This document shows positions 55,190 to 64,000 of a stretch of 64,000 nucleotides of DNA, one piece after another; the stretch's first letter is position 1, and each line of letters begins with the position of its first letter. The DNA comes from Ichthyophis bannanicus (taxonomy: Eukaryota; Chordata; Amphibia; Gymnophiona; Ichthyophiidae): contig CM066036.1 in the NCBI GenBank assembly GCA_033557465.1, positions 589,980,723 to 590,044,722 on the forward strand, in the 5' to 3' direction. The translations under genes were made by a program, and so were the position numbers. Under the pieces are notes generated by a model, which was not told the DNA's origin, ran no database searches, and saw only the letters and a list, made by a program, of their open reading frames with translations.

Positions 55190-57020
55190 ACGTATCTAGC
55201 AATTTTCATCCTCTTGCAATTTTCCACAATCCTCATGGGTTTTAACAACTTTAAAGTCTCTGATGAGTGACTTTGTCAAAGCTTTATGAAAGTCCAAATA
55301 CACTATATCAACTGACTCACCTTTGTCTACCTGTTTATTCACACCTTCAAAAAAAATAACAGATTAGTAAGACAACATCTTCCTTATCTAAAGCCATGTT
55401 GGTTGTCTCCCATTAGGCCATGACTGTCTACATGCTGACTAATTTTGTTCTTTATGATGTTTTATACCATTTTTCCTGGTACTAATGTCACGCTCACCGG
55501 TCTGTAGTTTCCCGGATCACCCCTGGAACCCTTTTTAAAAATTGGCGTTACATTGGCAATCCTCCAATCTTCAGGTAGTACAGATGATTTTAATGATAGT
55601 TCACAGATTACTAATAGCAGGTCTGCAATCTCATATTTCAGTTCTTTCAACACCCTTGGATGTATACCATCTGGTCCAGGTGATTTGCTACTCTTCAGTT
55701 TATCAAATAATTGTAATACATCTTCGCGGTGTAGCGATATTACTTTCGGTTCTTCTGCAGTATCACCTTTAAATACCACTTCAGTCATAGGTAACATCCT
55801 TATATCTTCCTCAGTAAAGACCGAAGCAAAGAATTCATTCAGTCTCTCCGCTATAGCCTTGTCCCCTCTTATTGCCCCTTTTACCCCTCTATCATCTAAT
55901 GGACCAACTGACTCTCTCACAGGTTTTTTGCAACGAATGTACTTGAAAAAGTCTTTATTATGCATTTTTGCTACCACAACAAGTTTCTTCTCAAATTCTC
56001 TCTTTGCCTGCCTTTTCAATGCCTTGCTTTTAACTTGCTAGTGCTTGTGCTGTTTCCAGTTTTCGTCATTTGGCTCTTTTTTCCATTTCCTGAAAGATGC
56101 TTTTTGACTACAACAGCCTCTCTGACCTTACCTTTAAACCATGCTGGCAGTTTTTTGGACTTTGTTCCACTTTTCTTAAAGCATGGAATACAGCTGGTCT
56201 GGTCTTCCAAGATAGTATTTTTAAACAACACCCAAGCTTGATGTAAGTCTTTAACTTTTGCAACTGCTCCTTTTGTCTTTTTCTTAACTATTTTCCATCA
56301 TAGTCTCCCTTTCTAAAGTTAAAAGGTAGTACTGTGGATTTCCTTACCATCCCTCCTCCATTAATTAAATCAAACACGATCATGCTATGAACACTATTGC
56401 CAAATGGCCCCAACACCCTTATCTCTTGCACCAGATCTGGTGTTCCACTAAGGACTAGGTCCAATATGGCTTCCCCTCTGGTCGGTTCATGAACCAGCTG
56501 CTCCAAGAAGCAGTCATTTATTTCATCTAGGAACTTTATCTCCCTAGCATGTCCTGCCATGACACTGACCCAGTCAATACCAGGGTAATTGAAATGACCC
56601 ATTATTATTACTGTGCTGTAACCTTTGTTAGCTTCCTTGATTTCTTTGAGCATTTCATCATCCATTTTTTCATTCTGGCCAGACAGTCGATAGTACACCC
56701 CCACCGCCATCGCCTTCCCTTTTTTACCTGGAATTTCAATCCATAGAGATTCTACAGCAAATTTTGTTTCCTGCAAAACTTTAATCCTTTCTGACTCAAT
56801 GCCCTCTCTAACATAGAGCGCAACTCCTCCACCAATTTGATCAGCTCTATCATTACGATATAGTTTGTACCCAGGTATCACAGTGTCCCACTTGTTGTCC
56901 TGCTTCCACCATGTCTCTGAGATTCCAATCATATCTAACCTCTCATTTAGTGCTATATATACTAACTCTCCCATCTTAGTTGCTAGATGGCTCCCATGAT
57001 GGAATTTAGTGCACACTGGG
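55190..57020 (-). mobile_element. CR1-group LINE, endonuclease and N-terminal RT, opposite strand
   Basis: From 57016 downward the endonuclease is readable: ISETWW, GGGVALYV, VGVYYR, GHFNYPGIDW and EPTRGEAILDLVLS, ending with the NSVHSMI block. RT follows at 56019-55462: KSPGPDGIHPRVL, NVTPIFKKG and NYRPVSVT. Past 55460 it degrades, with an apparent internal deletion joining a SKAFDK-like stretch to a later RT segment near 55200-55250. Same subfamily as 54085-55175 but lying tail to tail with it. Confidence 0.88.
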
Positions 57021-57255
57021 CCGTCTAAGTGCCTGATTCCACAATTTTAGGTACGTATATATCCCATGGTTGCAGGTTTTACGCTTCCAGAAGACCTGGA
57101 ATGAATCTCATACTGTACATGCAAAGCTAGTTTTTTTTTGTTGTCCAATTAATAACACATTTTTATAGGATTGTTGTGGGAGGAGTAGTGTTAGGATTGT
57201 CAGCATTGTTGAGTTTAATTAGCAAAGCGTTTTGGGGAGCGTAAGACTGAATGTT
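57021..57255. other. No recognised feature
   Basis: Short flank. CTTCTAGG at 57256-57263 is the hAT B target duplication. Confidence 0.5.
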
Positions 57256-57389
57256 CTTCTAGGCAGGGCCGGCCCGTCCATTGAGCAAGAATGTTTTTTG
57301 CACAGGGCCCCGCGTTTCAGGGGGCCCCGCGCAAAAAACATTCTTCATTGCACAAGTAGAAAAAAAAACAAACCTGCTGCTGCTGCCGC

Positions 57390-57745
57390 TGCTGCCGTGG
57401 CAGCGGCAGAATAAAACGTCCCATTGCTGGGCCCCGCCTGCCCGGCAGAGCCTCCCTTCACCATCAGCTCCCGAGTCCCTCCCAATGCGCAGGCTTTCAG
57501 AGCCGCGAGAGCTTCTCTGACCTCTCGTGGCTCTGTTAATCTCGCCGGGGCTGATGGGATTTCCCATCAGCCCCGGCGAGATTAACAGAGCCGCGAGAAG
57601 AAAGGGAAACTCTCGCGGCTCTGAAAGCCCGCGCATTGGGAGGGACTCGGGAGCTGATGGTGAAGGGAGGCTCTGCCGGGCAGGCGGGGCCCCGCGACGG
57701 GACATTTGATTCTGCAGCTGCCACGGCGGCAGCGGCAGCAGCAGC
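57390..57745. repeat. GC-rich palindrome in hAT B
   Basis: Arms meet near 57560 in GATGGGATTTCCCATC. Longer matches include AGAGCCGCGAG and GGGAGGGACTCGGGAGCTGA with their complements. Homologous to 50385-50765. Confidence 0.9.
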
Positions 57746-57759
57746 CGGTTTGGGTTTTT

Positions 57760-59300
57760 TTAATCTATCAGGGCTGATGGGGGGGAGGGGGGTTAGGACT
57801 GGTAATGGGCTTTGGGGGGGGTTAGGACTACTAATGGGCTATGTGGGGGCTAAGACTGGAAGTGGGCTGATGGGGGGGTTAGGACTGGAAATGGGCTGAT
57901 GGGGGGTTAGGATGTAATGGGCTATGGGGGGGCTAAGACTGGAAATGGGCTGATGGGGGGGTAGGACTGGTAATGGGCTATAGGGGGGTTAGGACTGGAA
58001 ATGTGCTGATGGGGGGGTTAGGACTGGTAATGGGCGATGTGGGTGAAAAGACTGGAAATAGGCTGATGGGGGGGTAGGACTAGTAATGGGCTATGGGGGG
58101 GCTAGGACTGAAAATGGGCTAATGGGGGGTTATGACTGGAATGGGCTGTGGGGAGGCTAAGACTGGAAATGGGCTGATGGGGGTTAGGACTGGTAATGGG
58201 CTATGGGGGGGGCTAAGACTGAAAATGGGGTGTTGGGGGGGCTTAGGACTAGAAGTGGGCTGATGGGGGGCTTAGGACTGGTAATGGGCTATGGGGGTCT
58301 TAGGACTGGTAATGGGCTGGGGGGGGCTAGGACTGGTAATGGGCTGGGGGGTGGCTAGGACTGGAAATGGGCTGAGTGGAAGGAGGGCTTGAACTGCAAA
58401 GAGCTGTAAGGGGAGGGAGCTAGGGCTGGAAATGGGCTGATGGAGGGCTAGGATAGGACTGGAAATGGGCTGTTGGGGGGCTTGGATTGAAATGGACTCA
58501 TGGAGGGGCTAGAACTGGAAGTAGGCTCATGGGGGGCTTGGATTGGAAATGGGCTGAGTGGAGGGGTGCTAGGATTTGACATGGGCTGATGATGGTGGGG
58601 CTAGGAAAGGACTAGAAATGGGCTGATGGGGGGCTGGGATTGGACATGAGCTGATGGAGGGACTCGGATGGGGGAGCTAGGACTTGAAATGGGCTGATGG
58701 GGGTTAGGACTGGTAATGGGCTATGGGGGGGGCTAAGACAAAATGGGGTGATGGGGGGCTTAGGACTGGAAGTGGGCTGATGGGCTTAGGACTGTTAATG
58801 GGTTATGGGGGCTTAGGACTGGTAATGGGCTATGGGGGGCTAGGACTGGTAATGAGCTGGGGGGTGGCTAGGACTGGAAATGGGCTGAGTGGAAGGAGGG
58901 CTTGAACTGCAAATAGATTATGGGGATGGGGGCTTGGAATGGAAATGGGCTGAGTGGAAGGAAGGCTTGAACTACAAATAACTGATAGGGAGGGGGGCTT
59001 GGAATGGAAATGGGCTGTGAGGGGAGGGAGCTAGGACTGGAAATGGGCTGAGTGAGGGGGGGCAAGGACAGGAAATGGGCTGATGGAGGGCTAGGATAGG
59101 ACAGGAAATGGACTGATGGTGGGGCTAGGAAAGGACAGGAAATGGGCTGATGGTGGGGCTAGGAAAGGACTAGAAATGGGCTGATAGGGGGCTGGGATTG
59201 GATATGAGCTGATGGAGGTACTCTGATGGGGTAGCTAGGACTGAAAATGGGCTGATGCGGGGACTAGAAGGGAGCGGATGCTGGGTGGGGCTGGAACTAG
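57760..59300. repeat. Minisatellite, ~28-31-bp unit, inside hAT B
   Basis: Units of GGGCTGATGGGGGGGTTAGG followed by ACTGGAAAT, with variants. It is the complement of the hAT A array. Units drift and lengthen toward 59300. Confidence 0.92.
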
Positions 59301-60313
59301 AAGGGAGCTGATGTTGGGGGAGGATTAGAATGGGATAGAGCTGGAAGAGTGAAATGGAGAGGGAAAAAATATTTTGTGTGGGAGGGAAGACAAATCTACA
59401 ATTGGCCGGATATTGGGAGAGTAAGTGGGGATTGAGGATGGCGGGATAAAATTTGAGTGGATGAAATAGGAATGAGGAAAGAGCAAAAGGAGAAAGATTA
59501 GTATGTTAAAGCAGATGTAGAGAGAGAATGGAAAAAAGCTAGAAGAGTGAAGAAAGGACAAATGGACAGCAGACGATGGAGAGTTAGCAGAAGACACAAA
59601 GAAACCAGAAGAAAGTGGCTGGAGCAATTGCAACTGAAAAAAAAATGCACAAAACGTAGAAAAATATCTCTTTATTGAATTTATTAACTGAAATATGCCA
59701 GCTCTGGGAAATGTGCATCATTAACGTCTGCGCTTTGTTTAGTACAAGAGGAAATTAATTTATAGTTTTATTTCTACAGTGTTGTTGGGCTTTTGGGGTT
59801 CCCAGTTTAATTATTGTCTTCCTGTTTCTAAATTGTGATTCCTTGTTTGGTGACGGTCTATGTTCTGCACGTGTAACTGAATTGAGGTATTCTGTTTATG
59901 AAATTCCTATTTGACATTGCCACTTGTTCTCTTTCCCCAGTAGGTCATGTATTGTTGTTCTCTGAAATGTATTGGTTTAATATTTGTAGTGTTGCCTTTT
60001 GATAGGTAGGGTCTTGTGCTTTGTGAGTCCTGGTAGTGCTGTTATGATACGGCGGGTTTGCTATGGGTTCTAAATGGGCAGTGTTTGTAGTAGTTCCTAA
60101 TGTGCCTGGCAGTTGTCACTGGGTTATAGTAATGTAGAAATCTTTTAGTCTTTCTTTATCCATACACTCATTAAGAGGCATGTTTACTAAAAGTTAGTGT
60201 ACGGTAATATTATGCAAATATTTATGCAAATGAGGTCCCTTATGCAAATGAGGCCCCGCACCGAGTCTCCGCACATTGCCCCGCACCCCCCTTGGGCCGC
60301 CCCTGCTTCTAGG

Positions 60314-61360
60314 GCACCTCTTTGTACTGGCCCTGTGCAAAAACTGTGTGGCAACTGTGAGGGGCATGCCCAACATGTGCCATGTACTTACTGTGCCTTA
60401 TGGAAAACTCTCTAACTTTGCATTAAGTGCATCGACAGTAATTGTGAATGACCTTAACACAGACTGCAAAACTGATAGTACACCATAGATGCAGTGCACT
60501 AATCGCTATGCATAGTCCATGACCACTCTCTACCCATAACTCACCCAGGCCACACGTTAAGCAGTTAACATGGGATTTTTACAACCCTGGCTGCATTTAC
60601 TGTATCATGTGGTAACTATTGCTACGGGCCCCCCTCTAACGATTACTGCACGGTAAAATACTCATTAATTGCTTAGCACAATTTAGTAAAGAAACCCTTA
60701 AGATATGTTAGATGCCTGATGCTATGTGGTATTGCCAGGCATTCTGTGCAAAATCCAGACTGCCTTCATTTTTTTCTGGACAGATTTGTCCTGTCCTGGG
60801 TTTTAACCCCCCCCCCCCCTCCCCCCCAGCTCCCACAGCATGTTTTGTATTGTAAACCTTCCTTTCTTAGGGAAATCTGAAATATAAGTCCAGAACTGCA
60901 GTGTAGCAAAATCTTGACTGGATCAGTCTGTCTTGAAAAATGAAACCAGTTGGCAACCCTTGATACATGTAATAAAAATGACAACAAGGCTTACATACTA
61001 TGGAGGTCATTTTAAAAGTCTTTATTGTGATTTGGACATCTGAAGATGTGCAAGTGGACCTCTAAATCATGGAGACATCCCTGTAACCAATGGCTTTTAA
61101 AGACATCACTGATGCAGGGACATCCAAATAGGCAGAGGGTGTGGCAGAGGTGTGTCTGGGAAGGTAACAATGGACTGAGACATCCTAGTTTGAATTCAGA
61201 AATGTCAGGAATGTCTGCAGGCACATCTATTCTGGGGATGTCTATGTAGACATTTCCATAGACATCCATATCGGACACGTCCATGTTTGTGAAATTATGC
61301 CTGAATAGTGGAAACTGGTTAAAATACAACTCCCCCACATTGAGGATAAATTTATAAAGG
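60314..61360. other. No recognised gene; C-run and possible MITE edges
   Basis: A C-run with one T lies at about 60807-60828. TTTAGTAAAGAAACCCTTAA near 60690 resembles a Harbinger-type MITE end, but I cannot place its partner. Confidence 0.4.
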
Positions 61361-61404
61361 ACACCTATGTGAGTAGAGCAAAACAGAGTCTAGGGGATAC
61401 AACA

Positions 61405-61495
61405 GGAACCACAAAATAATAAGGACGCGGGCAGGGTCCCGGCGCCCGCGTGAAACCGGGTGCCAGGCCCGGCGCGGGGACCCTGCTCGCGTTCG
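61405..61495. repeat. GC-rich inverted repeat at the start of the terminal element
   Basis: GCGGGCAGGGTCCCGGCGCC is mirrored by CGCGGGGACCCTGCTCGCG, forming a hairpin. It may mark the 5' end of the element that follows. Confidence 0.55.
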
Positions 61496-62255
61496 TGGAT
61501 GAGGCAAGGCCGAAGTCGCCGCAGCGTAAAGACGCTGTGTGCATCTTTTGAATGGATTGGCTCCGCTCGAGGTGGGGAGCCAGCGGAGCCAATCAGAGGG
61601 AGGAGAGGCCATGTGCTCCGGCGTGCGCGATCTGGGTCGGAGCACATGCAGCGAGTCGGCAGGGCAAGCAGGAGCTGCGTGCGGAGCAGCGGTGGAATTT
61701 TCAAAATTTTTAGCTGAGTCGGGATCCCGGAGCGGCGTCGGTGCAGCAGCGGCAGAGTGCTCAGGGAGCTCGTCAGCAGGAGAGACCTATGGTTCCGGGA
61801 GCAGGCGAGTTGGGGCGCATGGCCTGAGAAGTTTGCAGAAGGGATAGCAGGTTGGGCTGTGGTCTTGGAGGAGTCATATAAAAAAAAAGAAAAAAAAAAA
61901 GAAACGGGGCATAAGAAAGCCTTAGGACTTGTTGCGACGGCAGTATAAACAAAAAAACAAAAAGTGAACGTCGGTAAAGGAGTCAATTATTCAAGGGTTT
62001 GCTCAAAAGGAGGGGGGGCTGAAGGGCAGGCTATGGCCAGTAAGCAATCTCACAAAGGCCGTGGAGCTGGCAGGGCCACTGTAGGCAGGCAGTTAGGAAG
62101 GCAGGGGGGGCGGGGGTCTGACAGGGGGGGAGGCCTGGGCCGCGGCCTAGAGCGGAGGGTGGTGTTGCAAGGAGGGGGCAGGGAGTGCACGGCGGGCAGG
62201 GACAGGGCGTGGAGGGCCTGCTGTTCCTGGGAGGAGAGCGCGTGGGGGGGGGACC

Positions 62256-63131
62256 TTGCAGGTTAGGGGTGCTGGGGCCCAGAGGCTATTGGCCGGCCCC
62301 TCGGAGGTGGCTGCCGACCTCCCTACAGGAGCAGTTGGGCAGGGGGGAGACGAGACAGGGGTGGTGGAGGTGGCGGTTGGTTTGAATGGATCTCAGCAAG
62401 GGCAGGGGTGGGGAATAAACCCGTGGTGCCAATGGGTGGAAGGGGCCAGGCTGGGGTTTGGGGTTGTGGGGGGGGAGGGTAGCGGCTGGGTATCACCCGG
62501 TGGGAGTACGTCCTCTCCAAGGGGATATGGGCTGCCAGGGCAGCGGGCAGTTTGGGAGCATTGGTTGAGTGGGGGGCAAGGCTCTTTGAGGTCGGACTGG
62601 ACTGGAGCCTGGCAACCGACTTGGGCTCCAGGTTCCCCTTCCTTGGGTTTCCCGTTTTTATCTCCACAGGTCCCCTATATGTCTACTCCTGGAGGTGCGC
62701 CGTCTGCCGGAGCATCAGCTGGTGTGAGGACCACGGAGCTGAGAGCCACCGCTGTGGGGGTGACAGCGATGGATGGCGACCGGGTGCAAGGAGTGGATGA
62801 TCAGCTGCGAACTGAGAGTTCTCTAGTTGGCGTAACACCCTCGTCGGACGGGAGAGCGGAAGACGACGGGACGGGTGAGTTACTGTCGACTGCGGGGGGC
62901 GAGTTTGATCGGCACGGGTCGCGGGCTGAACGGTCTGGAAAGGCACGCAGAAAAAGGAAGCACGCGTGTCGACATCGGCATAGCTCGGCGTCGTCCTCCT
63001 CGTCGTCTTCGGATTCGTCGGAGTCATCGGGTGGCGTGGTCGGGGTGCGGGTGGCCGCGGCGGGGAGTGGGTCTGACAGTAGGCAAGTAGGTGCTGGCTC
63101 CTCTTCTTTGGCGGCCTTATCGGAATTATGA
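62256..63131 (+). CDS. Ser/Gly-rich N-terminal part of Ngaro-like ORF1
   Basis: Open frame of 291 codons. The first 150 residues are Gly/Gln/Trp-rich low complexity, of doubtful coding status. After about residue 210 it becomes acidic, then basic (GKARRKRKHACRHRH), then a poly-Ser tract (63000-63025). It ends at TGA 63129-63131 and the next region continues in the same frame. I recognise no domain apart from context. Start codon uncertain. Confidence 0.4.
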   Translation: MQVRGAGAQRLLAGPSEVAADLPTGAVGQGGDETGVVEVAVGLNGSQQGQGWGINPWCQWVEGARLGFGVVGGEGSGWVSPGGSTSSPRGYGLPGQRAVWEHWLSGGQGSLRSDWTGAWQPTWAPGSPSLGFPFLSPQVPYMSTPGGAPSAGASAGVRTTELRATAVGVTAMDGDRVQGVDDQLRTESSLVGVTPSSDGRAEDDGTGELLSTAGGEFDRHGSRAERSGKARRKRKHACRHRHSSASSSSSSSDSSESSGGVVGVRVAAAGSGSDSRQVGAGSSSLAALSEL

Positions 63132-63795
63132 GAAGGGGTCCCTAAGAAGTTGAGGCGGAAGATTCGTAAGAGGAAGTATATTGATATTTTTCGTTTGCTA
63201 GAAGGGAGGAAGCATTCGGGTGATAGTAAGAAAAAGCGCAAGGAGGACGAGAAGGCTGGTCGGCTTCAGAAGGTCTCGCGGAACGTGGTCAATTGGATGA
63301 GGTCTTTTCTGCGATTGGCGAGTGTGTGGGGTCAGCATTTTCCTGAGCAATATGGGATGTTGTTGTCATACGCGGATTCGATTTTGGAAGCGTCACAGGT
63401 CCACGAGGGGTGGTCGTGGCTTAATTATGACGAAACGTTCAGGGATAAAATGGAGGAGAACAAGTTGTTGACTTGGGGTACCCAGGACATTAACCTGTGG
63501 TTAACCCAGATGTCTGTCAAGGGTGGGGCTGGAGGGGGGAGTGGGGAGTGGGGGAAGGGTCGGGACAGGGGTTGCGGCAGGTACAGGTCATTCCTTTCGC
63601 GATGGAGTCTCCCCAGTGCAGACTAGAATGGTCCCCAGTGGGGGTGGAGACGTGTGCTGGAGGTTTAATAGATCTATGTGTCCCTTTCCAGACTGTAAAT
63701 TCCGTCACGCATGTTCGGTCTGTAGTGGCCCCCACTCGGCGGCAAAATGTGTTAAGAAGGGGTCAGTTGCTCTGCCAGTGCCAGGGCCCAAGTAA
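63129..63795 (+). pseudogene. Ngaro-like Gag/ORF1 with CCCH-like zinc motif
   Basis: After the TGA the frame continues with RRKIRKRKYIDIFRLL, a helical segment, LLSYADSILEASQ and WLNYDETFRDKMEENKL. Around 63520-63600 the reading shifts by one frame. There VCWRFNRSMCPFPDCKFRHAC followed by SVCSGPH gives a CCCH-like motif plus a second Cys/His pair, ending at a stop near 63795. This combination is typical of ORF1 in vertebrate Ngaro and related elements (from memory). It probably binds the element RNA. Confidence 0.55.
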
Positions 63796-64000
63796 GCGGG
63801 TTCTGTGGGAGTTGTCTCCTTCTCCTATACGGGTAATGGTGCTGTGTGGGTGGCTTCGCTGTTATCCGAGAAAGAGGGATAGTTTACTTTTGTAGATGGG
63901 ATTTCAGTTGGGTTTTGTTGTTCCGGTTCAGGGGGTTGTGGCTGGTTCCACGGCGCGGAATTCCCCAAGTGTGCGGCGCTGGGCGCTGATAGCTAGGAAG

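Larger units (their letters stand above)
57264..60305 (-). mobile_element. Non-autonomous hAT element B (3.0 kb)
   Basis: The left end is CAGGGCCGGCCCGTCC and the complemented right end CAGGGGCGGCCCAAGG. The 8-bp duplication CTTCTAGG lies at 57256-57263 and 60306-60313. These termini differ from those of hAT A. The interior, read in reverse, matches hAT A from about 47730 onward: AT-rich arm (59340-60250), minisatellite (57760-59300), GC palindrome (57390-57745). The end near 57275-57350 has its own small palindrome (AAGAATGTTTTTTGC, GGGCCCC). No transposase. Confidence 0.9.
61500..64000 (+). mobile_element. Ngaro/DIRS-like tyrosine-recombinase retrotransposon, 5' part
   Basis: A GC-rich leader is followed by two consecutive coding regions (62256-63131, and 63150 onward) that resemble ORF1 of Ngaro-type elements in fish and amphibians. 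The second contains a conserved WSWLNYDETFRDK-type block and then a Cys/His motif. No RT, RNase H or recombinase is visible because the window ends. CpG density is much higher than in the flanks, as in young insertions. Confidence 0.55.

Noticed and set aside
54085..57020. Twin-primed single CR1 insertion
   Set aside because: In twin priming the inverted 5' segment lies upstream of the 3' segment; here it lies beyond the 3' end.

Overview
This window looks like intergenic DNA from a large, transposon-rich vertebrate genome. I see no host protein-coding gene. A host-mitochondrial insert with the vertebrate gene order (COX1, tRNA-Ser, tRNA-Asp, COX2, tRNA-Lys, ATP8) shows it is a vertebrate. 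The mixture of DIRS and Ngaro-like tyrosine-recombinase elements, several CR1, L2, RTE and L1 LINEs, a SCAN-type Gypsy element, hAT and Harbinger-type DNA elements and a young gamma-type retrovirus suggests an amphibian, perhaps a caecilian. That placement is inference, and a reptile is not excluded.

Layout. 1-955: RTE LINE 3' half. 1015-6953: complete minus-strand LTR retrotransposon (4-bp target duplication) with SCAN-like Gag, protease and integrase but no reverse transcriptase, carrying a 128-bp palindromic MITE. 7.5-10.4 kb: MITE-like element, tRNA-derived SINE, RTE and other LINE scraps. 10.9-19.5 kb: DIRS-type element with terminal inverted repeats, split by a CR1 (11.27-14.25 kb) and a SINE. 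19.5-24.2 kb: LINE tails, MITEs, a U2 snRNA-derived fragment and a G/T-rich repetitive tract. 24.3-29.8 kb: an RTE 5' end interrupted by a 2.83-kb DNA transposon with an almost intact transposase of a family I cannot assign. 30.6-34.67 kb: mitochondrial insert, itself hit by a 5'-inverted L1. 34.67-45.37 kb: an L2 copy split by a full-length minus-strand endogenous retrovirus whose two LTRs look identical and whose env frame is open. 45.4-47.4 kb: MITE, then a CR1 split by an RTE. 47.65-50.88 and 57.26-60.31 kb: two hAT elements in opposite orientation with different termini but the same interior (AT-rich arm, ~29-bp minisatellite, GC-rich palindrome). Between them are L2, L1 and two CR1 copies. 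61.4 kb to the end: GC-rich start of a tyrosine-recombinase retrotransposon (Ngaro-like) running off the window.

The nesting gives relative ages: CR1 and SINE after DIRS, transposon after RTE, L1 after the mitochondrial insert, retrovirus after L2, RTE after CR1. The youngest visible event is probably the retrovirus. The items most worth a second look are the 2.83-kb transposon, the pair of hATs sharing an interior, the retrovirus with its unusual Env, and the RT-less SCAN-Gag element.
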